Source of the DNA: Rhodoferax sp.
Lineage (GTDB): Bacteria > Pseudomonadota > Gammaproteobacteria > Burkholderiales > Burkholderiaceae_C
Direction of reading: 5' to 3'
Assembly: GCA_019449595.1 (NCBI GenBank)
Contig: JAGRPL010000004.1
Coordinates: 372,001 to 436,000 of the forward strand
Length of the DNA stretch: 64,000 bases
Position numbers and translations under genes: made by a program. Each line of letters begins with the position of its first letter. The stretch's first letter is position 1. Below are positions 26,372 to 35,202 of this stretch, piece by piece. The notes under the pieces are model-generated. The model was not told where the DNA came from. It saw nothing but the letters and a program-made list of their open reading frames with translations, and did not search any database.

Positions 26372-26878
26372 TCAGAGCGGCTGGGCGTGCTGGAGGACGA
26401 AGTCGGCAATGGCGTGCAGGTCGTGCAGCGCCAGGCGTGCCGGGTGGGCAGCCTCGCCGGCCTCGGGTGGCGTATCGGAGGCAATGCCCACAATGTTGGG
26501 CCAGTCGGGCCACAGGGTGGCGCGCTCCTGCGATGCGCGCCAGACTTCGAGCTTGGGAAAATCGCCCTGCTTGAAGCCTTCGATCAGCACCAGGTCGCAG
26601 GGCTGCAGGCGCCCCAGCAGGTATTCCACCGACGGCTCGGGTTCGCCGCGCAGCTCGTGCATGAGGGCCCAGCGTTCGTTGCCCAGCAGCACCACTTCGT
26701 TGCAGCCCGCTTCGCGCAGGCGGTAGGAGTCCTTGCCGGGGCGGTCGATGTCGATCGACTTGTGGCTGTGCTTGATGAGCGACACGCGCAGGCCGCGCGA
26801 CGCGAGTTCGGGGACCAGCCGCTCCAGCAGCGTGGTCTTACCCATGCCGGAGTGACCGGCAATGCCAAATACTTTCAT
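26372..26878 (-). CDS. mobB: Molybdopterin-guanine dinucleotide biosynthesis protein B
   Basis: A 168-residue P-loop GTP-binding adaptor that works with MobA in attaching GMP to molybdopterin. Walker A is GHSGMGKTTLLERL (residues 8-21). The SLIKHSHKSIDIDRPGKDS segment and LVLIEGFKQGDFPKLEVWR are MobB hallmarks. ATG at 26878 starts MKVFGIAGHSG; the open frame continues upstream into modE but without homology. It is the last gene of the molybdate operon. Confidence 0.92.
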   Translation of the reverse strand: MKVFGIAGHSGMGKTTLLERLVPELASRGLRVSLIKHSHKSIDIDRPGKDSYRLREAGCNEVVLLGNERWALMHELRGEPEPSVEYLLGRLQPCDLVLIEGFKQGDFPKLEVWRASQERATLWPDWPNIVGIASDTPPEAGEAAHPARLALHDLHAIADFVLQHAQPL

Positions 26879-26930
26879 GGGGGGATCGGTTTCCCGGGCT
26901 AGGTCTACAGGGGTGAACACAGGGTCCGGC

Positions 26931-27755
26931 TCAGGCCGGGGTTCCGACAATAACACTGGACGCCTTGAAAATGGCCGTGGCCGGCTGCCCCACGGCCAGA
27001 CCCAGGGTGCTTGCGCTCTCGTTGGTGATGACGGCCGCGATGGCGCCACCGCCGGGCAGGTCGATGACCACCTCAGTGTTCACGGCCCCCGTCTGCAGGC
27101 GGCTGACGGTGCCCGCCAGCCGGTTGCGCGCCGAGAAGCGGGCGCCCTGCGTGTCGGTCGCAACAATGATGGACGAAGCCTTGATGAGCGCGAACGCTTC
27201 CGCGCCCAGCCGCAGCCCCAGGCCTTCGGTGCTCTCGTGCGTCACCGTGGCCACCAGTTTCTGATCGCCCACGATGGCGAGTTCGATTTCATCGTTGACG
27301 GCACCGTGCTGCACGGCGGTGACGGTGCCCAGAAACTGATTGCGTGCACTGGTTTTCATGGTCATTCTCCGGATCAGGAAATAGTCGTTGGTGACCCCCT
27401 CGGCCTGCTGGCTGAGCTGGTCGATGAAACGCCGGTGTTCGGATTCGATCAGCCGGAAATTGTCGACCAGCTGCTGGCCGCGCCGGGTCAGCCGGGTGCC
27501 GCCACCGCCCTTGCCACCGGTGAGCCGCTCCACCAGTGGCTCGCCGGCCAGGTTGTTCATGCCGTCGATCGCGTCCCACGCGGCCTTGTAGCTCATCTTC
27601 ATGGCCTTGGCCGCCTGCGTGATGGAGCCGGACGCATGGATGGCGGCCAGCAGGGCAATGCGGCCGGGGCCGCCCAGGTTTTCGCCGCCGACCGTCATCC
27701 ATACCGAGCCCCGCAGGGCGATGGTTTGGTCGTTCATGGTGGTCACGTCAGGCAT
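26931..27755 (-). CDS. modE: Molybdate-responsive transcriptional regulator ModE
   Basis: A protein of 274 residues. The N-terminal winged helix has SITQAAKAMKMSYKAAWDAIDGMN at about 44-67, and two tandem molybdate-binding Mop domains follow (SARNQFLGTVTAVQHGAVND and SARNRLAGTVSRLQTGAVNT). ATG at 27755 is preferred because AGGAG lies seven bases before it and the gene then overlaps the modC end by eight bases. ATG at 27737 is a possible alternative that would give 268 residues. It probably represses the operon through the site upstream of modA. Confidence 0.93.
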   Translation of the reverse strand: MPDVTTMNDQTIALRGSVWMTVGGENLGGPGRIALLAAIHASGSITQAAKAMKMSYKAAWDAIDGMNNLAGEPLVERLTGGKGGGGTRLTRRGQQLVDNFRLIESEHRRFIDQLSQQAEGVTNDYFLIRRMTMKTSARNQFLGTVTAVQHGAVNDEIELAIVGDQKLVATVTHESTEGLGLRLGAEAFALIKASSIIVATDTQGARFSARNRLAGTVSRLQTGAVNTEVVIDLPGGGAIAAVITNESASTLGLAVGQPATAIFKASSVIVGTPA

Positions 27756-28425
27756 CCTCATTCTCCTGAATTTTTCCGTCGCACAGGGTGAGCACGTGCT
27801 CGCCAAACGCTGCCACGTCGTCCGGGTCGTGCGTGATCAGCACCATGGGCACGTTCAGCTGGCGTTGCAGGCGGTCGAGCTCGCTGCGCATGCGCCCGCG
27901 CAGGGCCGGGTCCAGCGCGGCGAAGGGCTCGTCCAGCAGCAGCGCACGCGGGTGCGGCACCAGGGCGCGCGCCAGGGCCGTGCGCTGGCGTTGCCCGCCT
28001 GACAGTTGTGCCGGGTACTGGTGTGCCACGGCCTGCAGCTCGAAGGCCTGCAGCCAGTAGTCCACCGCCGGATCGGCCACCCGCGTGCGTGGGTTGAGCC
28101 AGCCGCGCCGGGCGCCGAAGGCCACGTTCTGGCGCACCGTCAGGTGGGGAAACAGTGCGTAGTCCTGGAACAGATAGGCCATCTGGCGCTGCTGCGCGGG
28201 CAGGTTGGTTCCGGTGGCGCTGTTAAGCAGCGTGTGCCCACCGAGCTGGATGCACCCGGCGTCGGGCGTCAGCAGGCCGGCCATGGCCCTGAGCGTCAGA
28301 CTCTTGCCCGCGCCCGAGGGGCCGTAGATCACCAGCCGCTGGCAGGTGGACTGGAAGCGCACCCGCAGGTCAAACGTGCGGTGGCCGGCGCGCAGGGTTT
28401 TCTGGATGTCGACGTTGAACTGCAT
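27748..28425 (-). CDS. modC: Molybdate ABC transporter ATP-binding protein ModC (short form)
   Basis: A 225-residue ABC ATPase with Walker A YGPSGAGKSLTLRA, signature LSGGQRQRTALARAL and Walker B LLLDEPFAALD. It lacks the C-terminal Mop/TOBE domain present in the 352-residue E. coli ModC, so molybdate sensing here would rest with the two Mop domains of ModE. The start is 11 bases after modB. Confidence 0.92.
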   Translation of the reverse strand: MQFNVDIQKTLRAGHRTFDLRVRFQSTCQRLVIYGPSGAGKSLTLRAMAGLLTPDAGCIQLGGHTLLNSATGTNLPAQQRQMAYLFQDYALFPHLTVRQNVAFGARRGWLNPRTRVADPAVDYWLQAFELQAVAHQYPAQLSGGQRQRTALARALVPHPRALLLDEPFAALDPALRGRMRSELDRLQRQLNVPMVLITHDPDDVAAFGEHVLTLCDGKIQENEDA

Positions 28426-28436
28426 GGACGTTTGCC

Positions 28437-29108
28437 TCAGGGGTGCGCGGTGCGCCCGGGTGCCAGCTTGCCGGCTGCCAGCAGCACGGCCATGCAGGTG
28501 AGGGAGGTGATGAGTACCAGCAGGTTGGCGGTGTCGTCCTGGCCGGCCTGCACGGCTTCATAGACGGCCACCGAGAGGGTCTGCGTCCGGCCCGGAATGC
28601 TGCCGGCCACCATCAGCGTGGCGCCAAACTCGCCCATGCCGCGCGCAAAGGCCAGCAGCAGGCCGGCCAGAATGCCGCGCCAGGCCAGCGGCAGTGTGAT
28701 GCGGAAGAACACCCCCACGTTGCCCACCCCCAGCACCCGCGCGGCCTGTTCCAGCTGGGTGTCCACCGCCTCAAAGGCCGCCCGTGCCGACTTGAAGACC
28801 AGCGGGAACGCCACCACCGTGGCGGCAATGACGGCGCCCTGCCAGGTGAAGATCAGGGTAATGCCGAAGTGGTCTTGCAGCCAGGCGCCCACCACGCCCT
28901 TGCGCCCCAGCAGCACCAGCAGGTAGTAGCCCAGCACCGTGGGCGGCATCACCATGGGCAGGGTCAGCACGGCGTCGAGCACGTCGCGCCCGGCAAACCG
29001 GCCGCGTGCCAGGGCATAGCCCGCGCCCACGCCCAGCACCAGGTTCAGGGCGGTGGCCCAGAACGCCACTTTCAGTGACAGGCTCAGGGCAATCCAGGCG
29101 GCGTCCAT
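28437..29108 (-). CDS. modB: Molybdate ABC transporter permease ModB
   Basis: A 223-residue inner-membrane permease with about five to six membrane spans. The cytoplasmic coupling loop with the EAA-like GxxxxxAxGMGEFGATLMVAG region is near residue 150. It is transcribed after modA (19-base gap) and before modC. Confidence 0.93.
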   Translation of the reverse strand: MDAAWIALSLSLKVAFWATALNLVLGVGAGYALARGRFAGRDVLDAVLTLPMVMPPTVLGYYLLVLLGRKGVVGAWLQDHFGITLIFTWQGAVIAATVVAFPLVFKSARAAFEAVDTQLEQAARVLGVGNVGVFFRITLPLAWRGILAGLLLAFARGMGEFGATLMVAGSIPGRTQTLSVAVYEAVQAGQDDTANLLVLITSLTCMAVLLAAGKLAPGRTAHP

Positions 29109-29127
29109 GGCGTCGGGTCGGAGGGGC

Positions 29128-29886
29128 TCAGGGCTTCAGGAAACCGTACTGACCCAGCAGGGCCTGCCCGGTGGCCGACAGCGTGAAGTCGATGAACTGG
29201 CGGGCTGTCTCGCCGTGCGGGCGGTTGGCAATGGCGGCAATGGGGTAGCGGATGGCGGTTTCAGTGGGCACGGTGGTCACCACGCGCACCTTGGTCTTCT
29301 GGATGGCGGCATCGGTGTTGTAGACAAAGCCGGCATCCACCTCGCCGCGCGCCACGTAGTCCAGGCCCTGGCGCACCGATTGCGCGTAGATGGCCTTGGG
29401 CTCCACGGCAGACCAGAGCTTGGCCTGCTCCAGCGCGTGCCGGGTGTAGCGCCCCACCGGCACGCTGGCCGGGTTGCCCACGGCGACGCGCTTGACGGCG
29501 GCCTGTGCCAGGTCGGCCACGGTGGCAAGAGCCAGCGTGCTGTCGGCCGGCACGATGAGCACCAGGCTGTTGCCGACGAAGTTCTTGCGCGTGCCGACGG
29601 CCAGCAGCTGCTGCGCCTGGGCTGCGTCCATGGCGTCCTGGTCGGCCGAGGCGAACACGTCGACCGGCGCGCCCTTGGCAATCTGCTGTACCAAAGCGTC
29701 CGAGGCGGCAAAGTTGAACAGCACCTTGGTGCCGGGGTGCTGCGCCTCGAAGGCCGGGCCCAGCGCTTTGAAGGCGTTGGTCAGGCTGGCGGCAGCCGAC
29801 ACAATCAGTTCTTCTGCACTGGCCGAACCGATGGCAAGGCTGAGAGCGAGGACGGCGAAAGCGCGTTTGCCAAAGGACAGTTGCAT
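29128..29886 (-). CDS. modA: Molybdate ABC transporter periplasmic binding protein ModA
   Basis: A 252-residue substrate-binding protein. A Sec signal peptide occupies residues 1-24 (ending GSASA). The mature part opens with ELIVSAAASLTNAF, where the serines bind molybdate. Further family landmarks are FNFAASDALVQQI and GFVYNTDA. It is the first gene of modABCE-mobB, 25 bases downstream of a ModE-type operator. Confidence 0.95.
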   Translation of the reverse strand: MQLSFGKRAFAVLALSLAIGSASAEELIVSAAASLTNAFKALGPAFEAQHPGTKVLFNFAASDALVQQIAKGAPVDVFASADQDAMDAAQAQQLLAVGTRKNFVGNSLVLIVPADSTLALATVADLAQAAVKRVAVGNPASVPVGRYTRHALEQAKLWSAVEPKAIYAQSVRQGLDYVARGEVDAGFVYNTDAAIQKTKVRVVTTVPTETAIRYPIAAIANRPHGETARQFIDFTLSATGQALLGQYGFLKP

Positions 29887-29908
29887 GAAGAAAACCCTTG
29901 TTTGAGGT

Positions 29909-29935
29909 GCGTAGTATATATTTTTATATAACGGT
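29909..29935 (-). promoter_or_regulatory. ModE-type operator upstream of modA
   Basis: Minus-strand sequence CCGTTATATAAAAATATATA followed by CTACGC. The TATATA arms with outer CG-containing flanks match the known ModE pattern (CGnTATATA, spacer, TATATAnCG). It covers the expected promoter of modABCE-mobB, consistent with repression at high molybdate. Confidence 0.75.
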
Positions 29936-29998
29936 TATGGTGAAGAAGGCTGGTTACGGAAATTCACGATAAAAACGCGCATTTGGCCGCTTAGAATA

Positions 29999-30036
29999 TG
30001 CGCAGACAGCTATGAAAAACATAGCAATTGACGCGT
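29999..30036 (+). repeat. Short interspersed hairpin, copy 4
   Basis: TGCGCAGACAGCTATGAAAA followed by ACATAGCAATTGACGCG. It is the clearest copy, with stem GCTATG/CATAGC. It lies in the divergent gap between modA and the flavodoxin-fold gene, close to the latter's start. Confidence 0.75.
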
Positions 30037-30057
30037 TGCAAACCACAGGGACCACCC

Positions 30058-30648
30058 ATGACCAGCAGGCGAATCGTGTTCATAGAGGGGCACCCGGACC
30101 CGGAGCAGGGCCATCTGTGCCAGACCCTGGCCGACGCCTACGTCGAAGGGGCGCAGCGGGCAGGCCATACGGTGCGCCGCGTGCAGGTGGCCCAGCTGGA
30201 CTTCCCGCTGCTGCGCAGCCAGGAAGACTGGGAGCACGGTGTGCTGCCGCCCTGCCTGCAGCAGGCTCAAGCCGACATTGCCTGGGCGCAGCACCTGGTG
30301 CTGGTCTTTCCGTTGTGGCTGGGTGACATGCCCGCCGTGCTCAAGGGCTTTCTGGAACAGGTGGCGCGACCGGGCTTTGCCTTCAAGGCCCAGGGCAGCA
30401 ACCCCATGGGCCGCAAGGGACTCACCGGCCGCTCGGCTCGCGTGGTGGTCACCATGGGCATGCCGGCCCTGCTGTACCGCTGGTATTTCCGGGCCCACAG
30501 CATCAAGTCACTGGTGCGCAATATTCTGGGCTTTGTCGGCATTGCGCCGGTGAAGGAAACCTACATCGGCCAGGTCGACAAACTGGGCCCGGACGGCGTG
30601 CGCCAGTGGTGCGACAAGCTGCGGGCGCTGGGCGCCGCAGGCCGCTGA
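30058..30648 (+). CDS. NAD(P)H-dependent flavodoxin-fold oxidoreductase (NQO/MdaB-like)
   Basis: A 196-residue protein of the flavodoxin-2 family. The FMN/FAD-binding start is EGHPDPEQGHL, followed by LVFPLWLGDMPAVLKGFLEQV, typical of quinone reductases such as MdaB and KefF. Probable role is two-electron reduction of quinones. ATG at 30058 starts MTSRRIVFIEGHPD; an upstream in-frame codon at 30028 overlaps the hairpin repeat and is rejected. Confidence 0.82.
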   Translation: MTSRRIVFIEGHPDPEQGHLCQTLADAYVEGAQRAGHTVRRVQVAQLDFPLLRSQEDWEHGVLPPCLQQAQADIAWAQHLVLVFPLWLGDMPAVLKGFLEQVARPGFAFKAQGSNPMGRKGLTGRSARVVVTMGMPALLYRWYFRAHSIKSLVRNILGFVGIAPVKETYIGQVDKLGPDGVRQWCDKLRALGAAGR

Positions 30649-30658
30649 CCGCCAGTCC

Positions 30659-31708
30659 TCACGCCTGCCGTGTGGCAGCGGGGGCCGCGGCGGCCTGCCG
30701 CCGGTACTCGCCTGGCACGCTGCCGGTCCAGCGCTTGAATGCCCGGTAGAACGCACTGGCGTCCGAAAAGTGCAGCAGCACGGCAACCTGCCCCAGGCTC
30801 AGCATGGGGTCGCTCAGGTAGTCCAGCGCCAGGGCGTGGCGCACTTCGTCCAGTGTGGCCAGAAAGCTGGTGCCCTCCTGGGACAGGCGCTGTTGCAGCA
30901 CCCGGGGCGAAACGCCCAGCACATCGGCTACCGGTTCCTTCTGTGCCAGGCCCTGTGCCAGCATCTGCTGCAGCACGGCGGCTACCCGGGTCTTGAAGCT
31001 GGCGGTATTCTCCAGCGAGGCCAGGTGCTGGCGCGCCAGCGCCTCGTGCAGGCGGCACAGTTCGGGGTTGCGTGCGGGCAGCAGGGTGTCGAGCAGGGCG
31101 GTGGGCAGGCCCAGGCCGCTGAAGGTGCTCTGGAATTCCACCGCGCAGCCCAGGATGTCGCGGTACACCGACGGCGGGCTGATGGCGGCATGGGTCATGC
31201 AGATCCGCTGGGGCGAAAACGCCGGCCCCAGAATCCAGCGCAGCAGGCGCACCGAACACGACAGCACGGCTTCGGCCTGCATGGGCGCAAAGCTCAGACG
31301 GTCTTCCACCGGGTGGTAGACCAGCCAGGCCAACCCGTTCTGTTCCACCAGCTGCAGGCGGGCGCCATCGCTCACCAGCCGCTGGAAACGCTGCATGTGG
31401 CCGAACGCTTCGCGCAGGGTGGTGCTGGAGACCAGCGTGTAGGCCACCACGTTGAAGGAAGTCGGTTCGATGGACAGCCCCATGTGCAGGCCAAATGCCG
31501 TGTCGCCGGTCAGCTCGGCGGCGGCGCGCCACAGCCGCACCACGGCGTCCAGCGGCAGGCGTGCCAGCGGGTCGGCCGGCATCACGGCAATGCCGGCGCG
31601 CGCCAGCAGGTCGGCCGGGTTGGCGCCGCCATGCTGCGCCGCCGCAACTATGGCCTGCACCCAGCCGATGCCCACGGTCTTGTCGGTCGATTGATTGGCC
31701 TGGTTCAT
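30659..31708 (-). CDS. AraC-family transcriptional regulator
   Basis: A 349-residue regulator with an N-terminal arabinose-binding-like sensor domain (residues 20-210, DUF-type seen in OruR and ArgR-like AraC proteins). Its C-terminal double helix-turn-helix comprises VADVLGVSPRVLQQRLSQEG and SLGQVAVLLHFSDASAFYRAFKRWTG. It is divergent from the FAD dehydrogenase/TPP enzyme pair, with 112 bases between, which makes that pair the likely target. Confidence 0.87.
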   Translation of the reverse strand: MNQANQSTDKTVGIGWVQAIVAAAQHGGANPADLLARAGIAVMPADPLARLPLDAVVRLWRAAAELTGDTAFGLHMGLSIEPTSFNVVAYTLVSSTTLREAFGHMQRFQRLVSDGARLQLVEQNGLAWLVYHPVEDRLSFAPMQAEAVLSCSVRLLRWILGPAFSPQRICMTHAAISPPSVYRDILGCAVEFQSTFSGLGLPTALLDTLLPARNPELCRLHEALARQHLASLENTASFKTRVAAVLQQMLAQGLAQKEPVADVLGVSPRVLQQRLSQEGTSFLATLDEVRHALALDYLSDPMLSLGQVAVLLHFSDASAFYRAFKRWTGSVPGEYRRQAAAAPAATRQA

Positions 31709-31820
31709 CCGTTCGGGATTAAAAAGACAAGGGGCGCTGCTCGTGCGGACAATGCCGCGGGGCTGGCGCCTGCCTAAGATGGCGCCAGAATGGTAACCCA
31801 ACAAGAAAGCGAGACAAGCC

Positions 31821-33431
31821 ATGCAACAGTACCGCAGTGAGGTGCTCATCGTGGGCGGCGGCATTGCCGGTATCACTACCGCGCTGGAGTTGCTCGACAG
31901 CGGCAAGACGGTGCTGCTGCTGGAGCGGGACCAGCCGGAGGTGTTCGGCGGCCTGGCCCGCGAGAGCTTTGGCGGCATGTTTTTTGTCGACTCACCCGAG
32001 CAGCGGCGTCTGGGCATGCGCGACTCCACGGAGCTGGCGCTGCGCGACTGGTGCAGCTTTGCCGAGTTCGGTCCGGATGACCACTGGCCCCGCGCGTGGG
32101 CCGAGGCCTATGTGCACCGCTGCACGCCGGATGTGCGCAATTGGGTCCACCGGCATGGCGTGCGGTTCTTTCCGGTGGTGAACTGGGTGGAGCGTGGGGA
32201 GTTCCGTCCGGGCAACTCCTTGCCGCGGTTCCACATGGTCTGGGGCACGGGCAAGGCGCTGGCGGAACAGCTGATGGCGGCCCTGCGCAGCCACCCCAAC
32301 GCCGGCCGGCTCACCCTGCAGTTTGGCCAGCGCGTGGAGCAGGTGCTGGTGGAAAACGGCACGGTCTGTGGTGTGCAGGGCTGTGCAGAGGGCAGCGGCA
32401 TTCCCTTCGAAGCCCGCGCCGAGCAGGTGGTGGTGGCCACCGGCGGCATCAATGGCAGCCTGGACATGGTGCGCCAGCACTGGCATGCCGACTGGGGCCG
32501 CCCGCCCGAAACCCTTCTCAACGGCTCGCACCGCTTTGCCGACGGCACGCTGCACACGGCGGTGGCCAACGTGGGCGGCAGGCTCACCCACCTCGACAAG
32601 ATGTGGAACTACGCCGCCGGCGTGCACCACCCGCGCCCGCGCAAGCCCAACCATGGCCTGTCCCTGGTGCCGTCGCGCTCGGCCCTGTGGCTCAACTGGC
32701 GCGGCGAGCGCATGGGGCCGCAGCCCCTGGTGTCGGGCTTTGACACCCGCCGCCTGGTGACCGACATCTGCGCCCAGGAAAAAGCGTATTCGTGGCAGGT
32801 GATGAACCACCGCATTGCCCTCAAGGAACTGGCCATTTCGGGCGCCGAGTTCAACCCGTCGCTGCGCGACAAGAAGGTGTTTGGCTTCCTGCGCGACGTG
32901 CTGCTGGGCAACCGCTGGCTGGTCAACGACATGCTGACCCACTGCAAGGACTTCGTGGTGGCCCAAAGCCTGCCCGAACTGGTGGAGAAAATGAACGCAT
33001 TGCAGGGCGACGCTGCGGTGCAGCTGGACGCGGTGAGCGACGCAGTGTCCAGCTACGACGCCACCATTGCCCGCGGCGACAAGTACATGAACGACGAGCA
33101 GTTGCGCCGCATCGCCGCGCTGCGGCAGTACCGGGGCGACAAGGTGCGCCTGTGCAAGTTCCAGCCCATCAACGACGCCAAGGCGCTGCCGCTGATCGCC
33201 ATCCGCGAATTCATCACCAGCCGCAAGAGCCTGGGCGGCATCCAGACCGATCTGCACAGCCGCGTGCTCAGCACCGGTAACGAACCCATACCGGGGCTGT
33301 ATGCGGTGGGCGAGGCGGCCGGCTTTGGCGGCGGCGGCGTGCACGGCCTGCGCGCACTGGAAGGCACCTTCCTGGGCGGATGCATCCTGTCAGCACGCAT
33401 GGCGGCGCAGGCCATTGCCCAAGCGGTTTGA
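31821..33431 (+). CDS. FAD-binding dehydrogenase (fumarate-reductase/KsdD-like flavoprotein)
   Basis: A 536-residue flavoprotein. FAD-binding VLIVGGGIAGITTALELL is at residues 8-25, and the closing motif LYAVGEAAGFGGGGVHG comes near the C-terminus, as in FAD-binding-2 family enzymes (flavocytochrome c, 3-ketosteroid-1-dehydrogenase, tricarballylate dehydrogenase). There is no heme site and no lipid-anchor signal, so it is presumably cytoplasmic. Substrate is unknown. It is followed after 34 bases by a TPP enzyme. Confidence 0.82.
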   Translation: MQQYRSEVLIVGGGIAGITTALELLDSGKTVLLLERDQPEVFGGLARESFGGMFFVDSPEQRRLGMRDSTELALRDWCSFAEFGPDDHWPRAWAEAYVHRCTPDVRNWVHRHGVRFFPVVNWVERGEFRPGNSLPRFHMVWGTGKALAEQLMAALRSHPNAGRLTLQFGQRVEQVLVENGTVCGVQGCAEGSGIPFEARAEQVVVATGGINGSLDMVRQHWHADWGRPPETLLNGSHRFADGTLHTAVANVGGRLTHLDKMWNYAAGVHHPRPRKPNHGLSLVPSRSALWLNWRGERMGPQPLVSGFDTRRLVTDICAQEKAYSWQVMNHRIALKELAISGAEFNPSLRDKKVFGFLRDVLLGNRWLVNDMLTHCKDFVVAQSLPELVEKMNALQGDAAVQLDAVSDAVSSYDATIARGDKYMNDEQLRRIAALRQYRGDKVRLCKFQPINDAKALPLIAIREFITSRKSLGGIQTDLHSRVLSTGNEPIPGLYAVGEAAGFGGGGVHGLRALEGTFLGGCILSARMAAQAIAQAV

Positions 33432-33465
33432 CGATAGATACATAAATACAGAAGGAGACATATCC

Positions 33466-35121
33466 ATGACCAACGGAGCACAAGCGCTGGTGCGCACCTT
33501 GATCGACGCCGGCGTGACGGCCTGCTTTACCAACCCCGGCACCTCGGAGATGCACTTCGTCGCCGCGCTGGATTCGGCGCCCGAGATGCGGGCCGTGCTG
33601 ACCCTGTTCGAGGGCGTAGCCACCGGCGCGGCCGACGGGTACGCCCGCATGGCTGGCAAGCCGGCCGCCACCTTGCTGCACCTGGGCTGCGGTCTGGGCA
33701 ACGGCCTGGCCAACCTGCATAACGCCCGCAAGGCCCGCGTGCCCATCGTCAACATCGTCGGCGACCATGCCACCACCCATGTGCAGTACGACGCGCAGTT
33801 GCAGTCCGACATCGAGACCGTGGCCCGCAACGTGTCGCCGTGGGTGCGCACCTCGGCCAGCACGCAGGCGCTGTGCCGCGACGCGGTGGACGCGGTGGCG
33901 GCCGCCACGGCAACGCCTGCTGCCGTGGCCACCCTGATCTTGCCGGCGGACGTGTCCTGGGGCGAGGGGGCCGAGCCCGCGGCGCCCCCGGTTCCGGCCG
34001 TTGCGCCCGTGGCATCCGCCGAGACCCTTGCCGCGGTTGCCCAGGCGCTGACCGGTGGTGGCAAGACGGCCATTCTCCTGGGTGGCAAGGCGTTGCGTGA
34101 GCCGGCACTGCTGCTGGCATCGCGTATTTCCGGGGCCACGGGGGCGGTTCTGCATGCCGAGGTTTTCCCCACCCGCATGGAGCGCGGCGCGGGCTTGCCC
34201 TACGTGGAGCGGCTGGCCTATCTGGCCGAACTGGCCTCGGTGCAACTGGCCGGGCTGGAGCACCTGATCCTGGTGGACGCCAAGGCCCCGGTGTCGTTCT
34301 TTGCCTACCCCGGCAAGAAGAGCTATCTGGTGCCCGAGGGTTGCAAGGTCCACACCTTGGCGGGGCTGGACCAGGACGTGCTGGGCAGCCTGCAGGCGCT
34401 GGCGGCCGTGTTGCGGGCGCAGGATGTGGCGCCCGCGCTGCTGGAGCCCGCGGTGCCCAAGCGCCCCAGTGGCGCGCTGACGGCCGACAAGGTGTGCCAG
34501 GCGGTGGCCGCGGTTCTGCCTGAGCGGGCCATTGTGTCGGACGAGGCACAGACCTCGGGCGTTACCCTGTCCAAGCACACCGCGCAGGCACCCCGGCACG
34601 ACCTGCTGACCCTGACCGGCGGCGCCATCGGCCAGGGGCTGCCGGTGGCCGTGGGCGCGGCCATTGCATGCCCGGACCGCCAGGTGTTTGCGCTGGTGGG
34701 CGATGGCTCGGCCATGTACACCATCCAGGCCTTGTGGACGATGGCGCGCGAGCAGCTCAATGTCATCACCATTGTGTTCAACAACCGCTCGTACGCCATC
34801 CTCAACATGGAACTGGAGCGCGTGGGGGCCGACACGGTGGGGCCCATCGCCAGGTCGCAGCTCGACCTCTCGACGCCGCCGCTGGACTTTGTTGCGCTGG
34901 GCAACGGGCTGGGCGTGCACTCCGTGCGCGCCGCCACCTGCGAGCAGCTCAACACTGCCCTGGACTTTGCGCTGGCGCATGCCGGCCCGCACCTGATCGA
35001 GGTGATCGTGCCCAACGCGTTTTCCGGCCTGAAGCTCAAAGCCCTGCCGCATGTGCTGGGCGCCCTGGAAAAACTGCCGCAGCCGGTGGCCAAAATACTC
35101 AAGCAGAAAATTTCGCCCTGA
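33466..35121 (+). CDS. Thiamine-diphosphate enzyme annotated as acetolactate-synthase-like / benzoylformate-decarboxylase-like
   Basis: A 551-residue protein with the three domains of the pyruvate-oxidase/decarboxylase family. Catalytic Glu is E49 in LFEGVATGAADGYARM, and the TPP-binding motif GDGSAMYTIQALWT ends with FNNRSY. A strong AGAAGGAGACAT site precedes ATG 33466; an earlier in-frame ATG at 33301 is within the flavoprotein gene. No small regulatory subunit gene is adjacent, so catabolic decarboxylation or carboligation is more likely than branched-chain amino acid synthesis. Confidence 0.82.
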   Translation: MTNGAQALVRTLIDAGVTACFTNPGTSEMHFVAALDSAPEMRAVLTLFEGVATGAADGYARMAGKPAATLLHLGCGLGNGLANLHNARKARVPIVNIVGDHATTHVQYDAQLQSDIETVARNVSPWVRTSASTQALCRDAVDAVAAATATPAAVATLILPADVSWGEGAEPAAPPVPAVAPVASAETLAAVAQALTGGGKTAILLGGKALREPALLLASRISGATGAVLHAEVFPTRMERGAGLPYVERLAYLAELASVQLAGLEHLILVDAKAPVSFFAYPGKKSYLVPEGCKVHTLAGLDQDVLGSLQALAAVLRAQDVAPALLEPAVPKRPSGALTADKVCQAVAAVLPERAIVSDEAQTSGVTLSKHTAQAPRHDLLTLTGGAIGQGLPVAVGAAIACPDRQVFALVGDGSAMYTIQALWTMAREQLNVITIVFNNRSYAILNMELERVGADTVGPIARSQLDLSTPPLDFVALGNGLGVHSVRAATCEQLNTALDFALAHAGPHLIEVIVPNAFSGLKLKALPHVLGALEKLPQPVAKILKQKISP

Positions 35122-35161
35122 ACCCGCCCGTGCGCCGGGAGCCGCACCGGCTACAGTAGCT

Positions 35162-35189
35162 GGAACTTTTTCCGCGCCCGTTCGTTGAA
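35162..35189 (+). promoter_or_regulatory. ECF-sigma-type promoter of the sigma/anti-sigma operon
   Basis: GGAAC at 35162-35166 and GTTCGTTGAA at 35180-35189. The same two blocks at exactly the same spacing (18 bases start to start) recur at 36725. GGAAC is the usual -35 of ECF sigma factors. Autoregulation of the downstream sigma factor is inferred. Confidence 0.6.
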
Positions 35190-35202
35190 CGGGGTTCCAG
35201 CC

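Noticed and set aside
29887-30057. Possible molybdenum-cofactor riboswitch before modA
   Set aside because: The gap is short and is explained by a ModE-type palindrome and one hairpin repeat.
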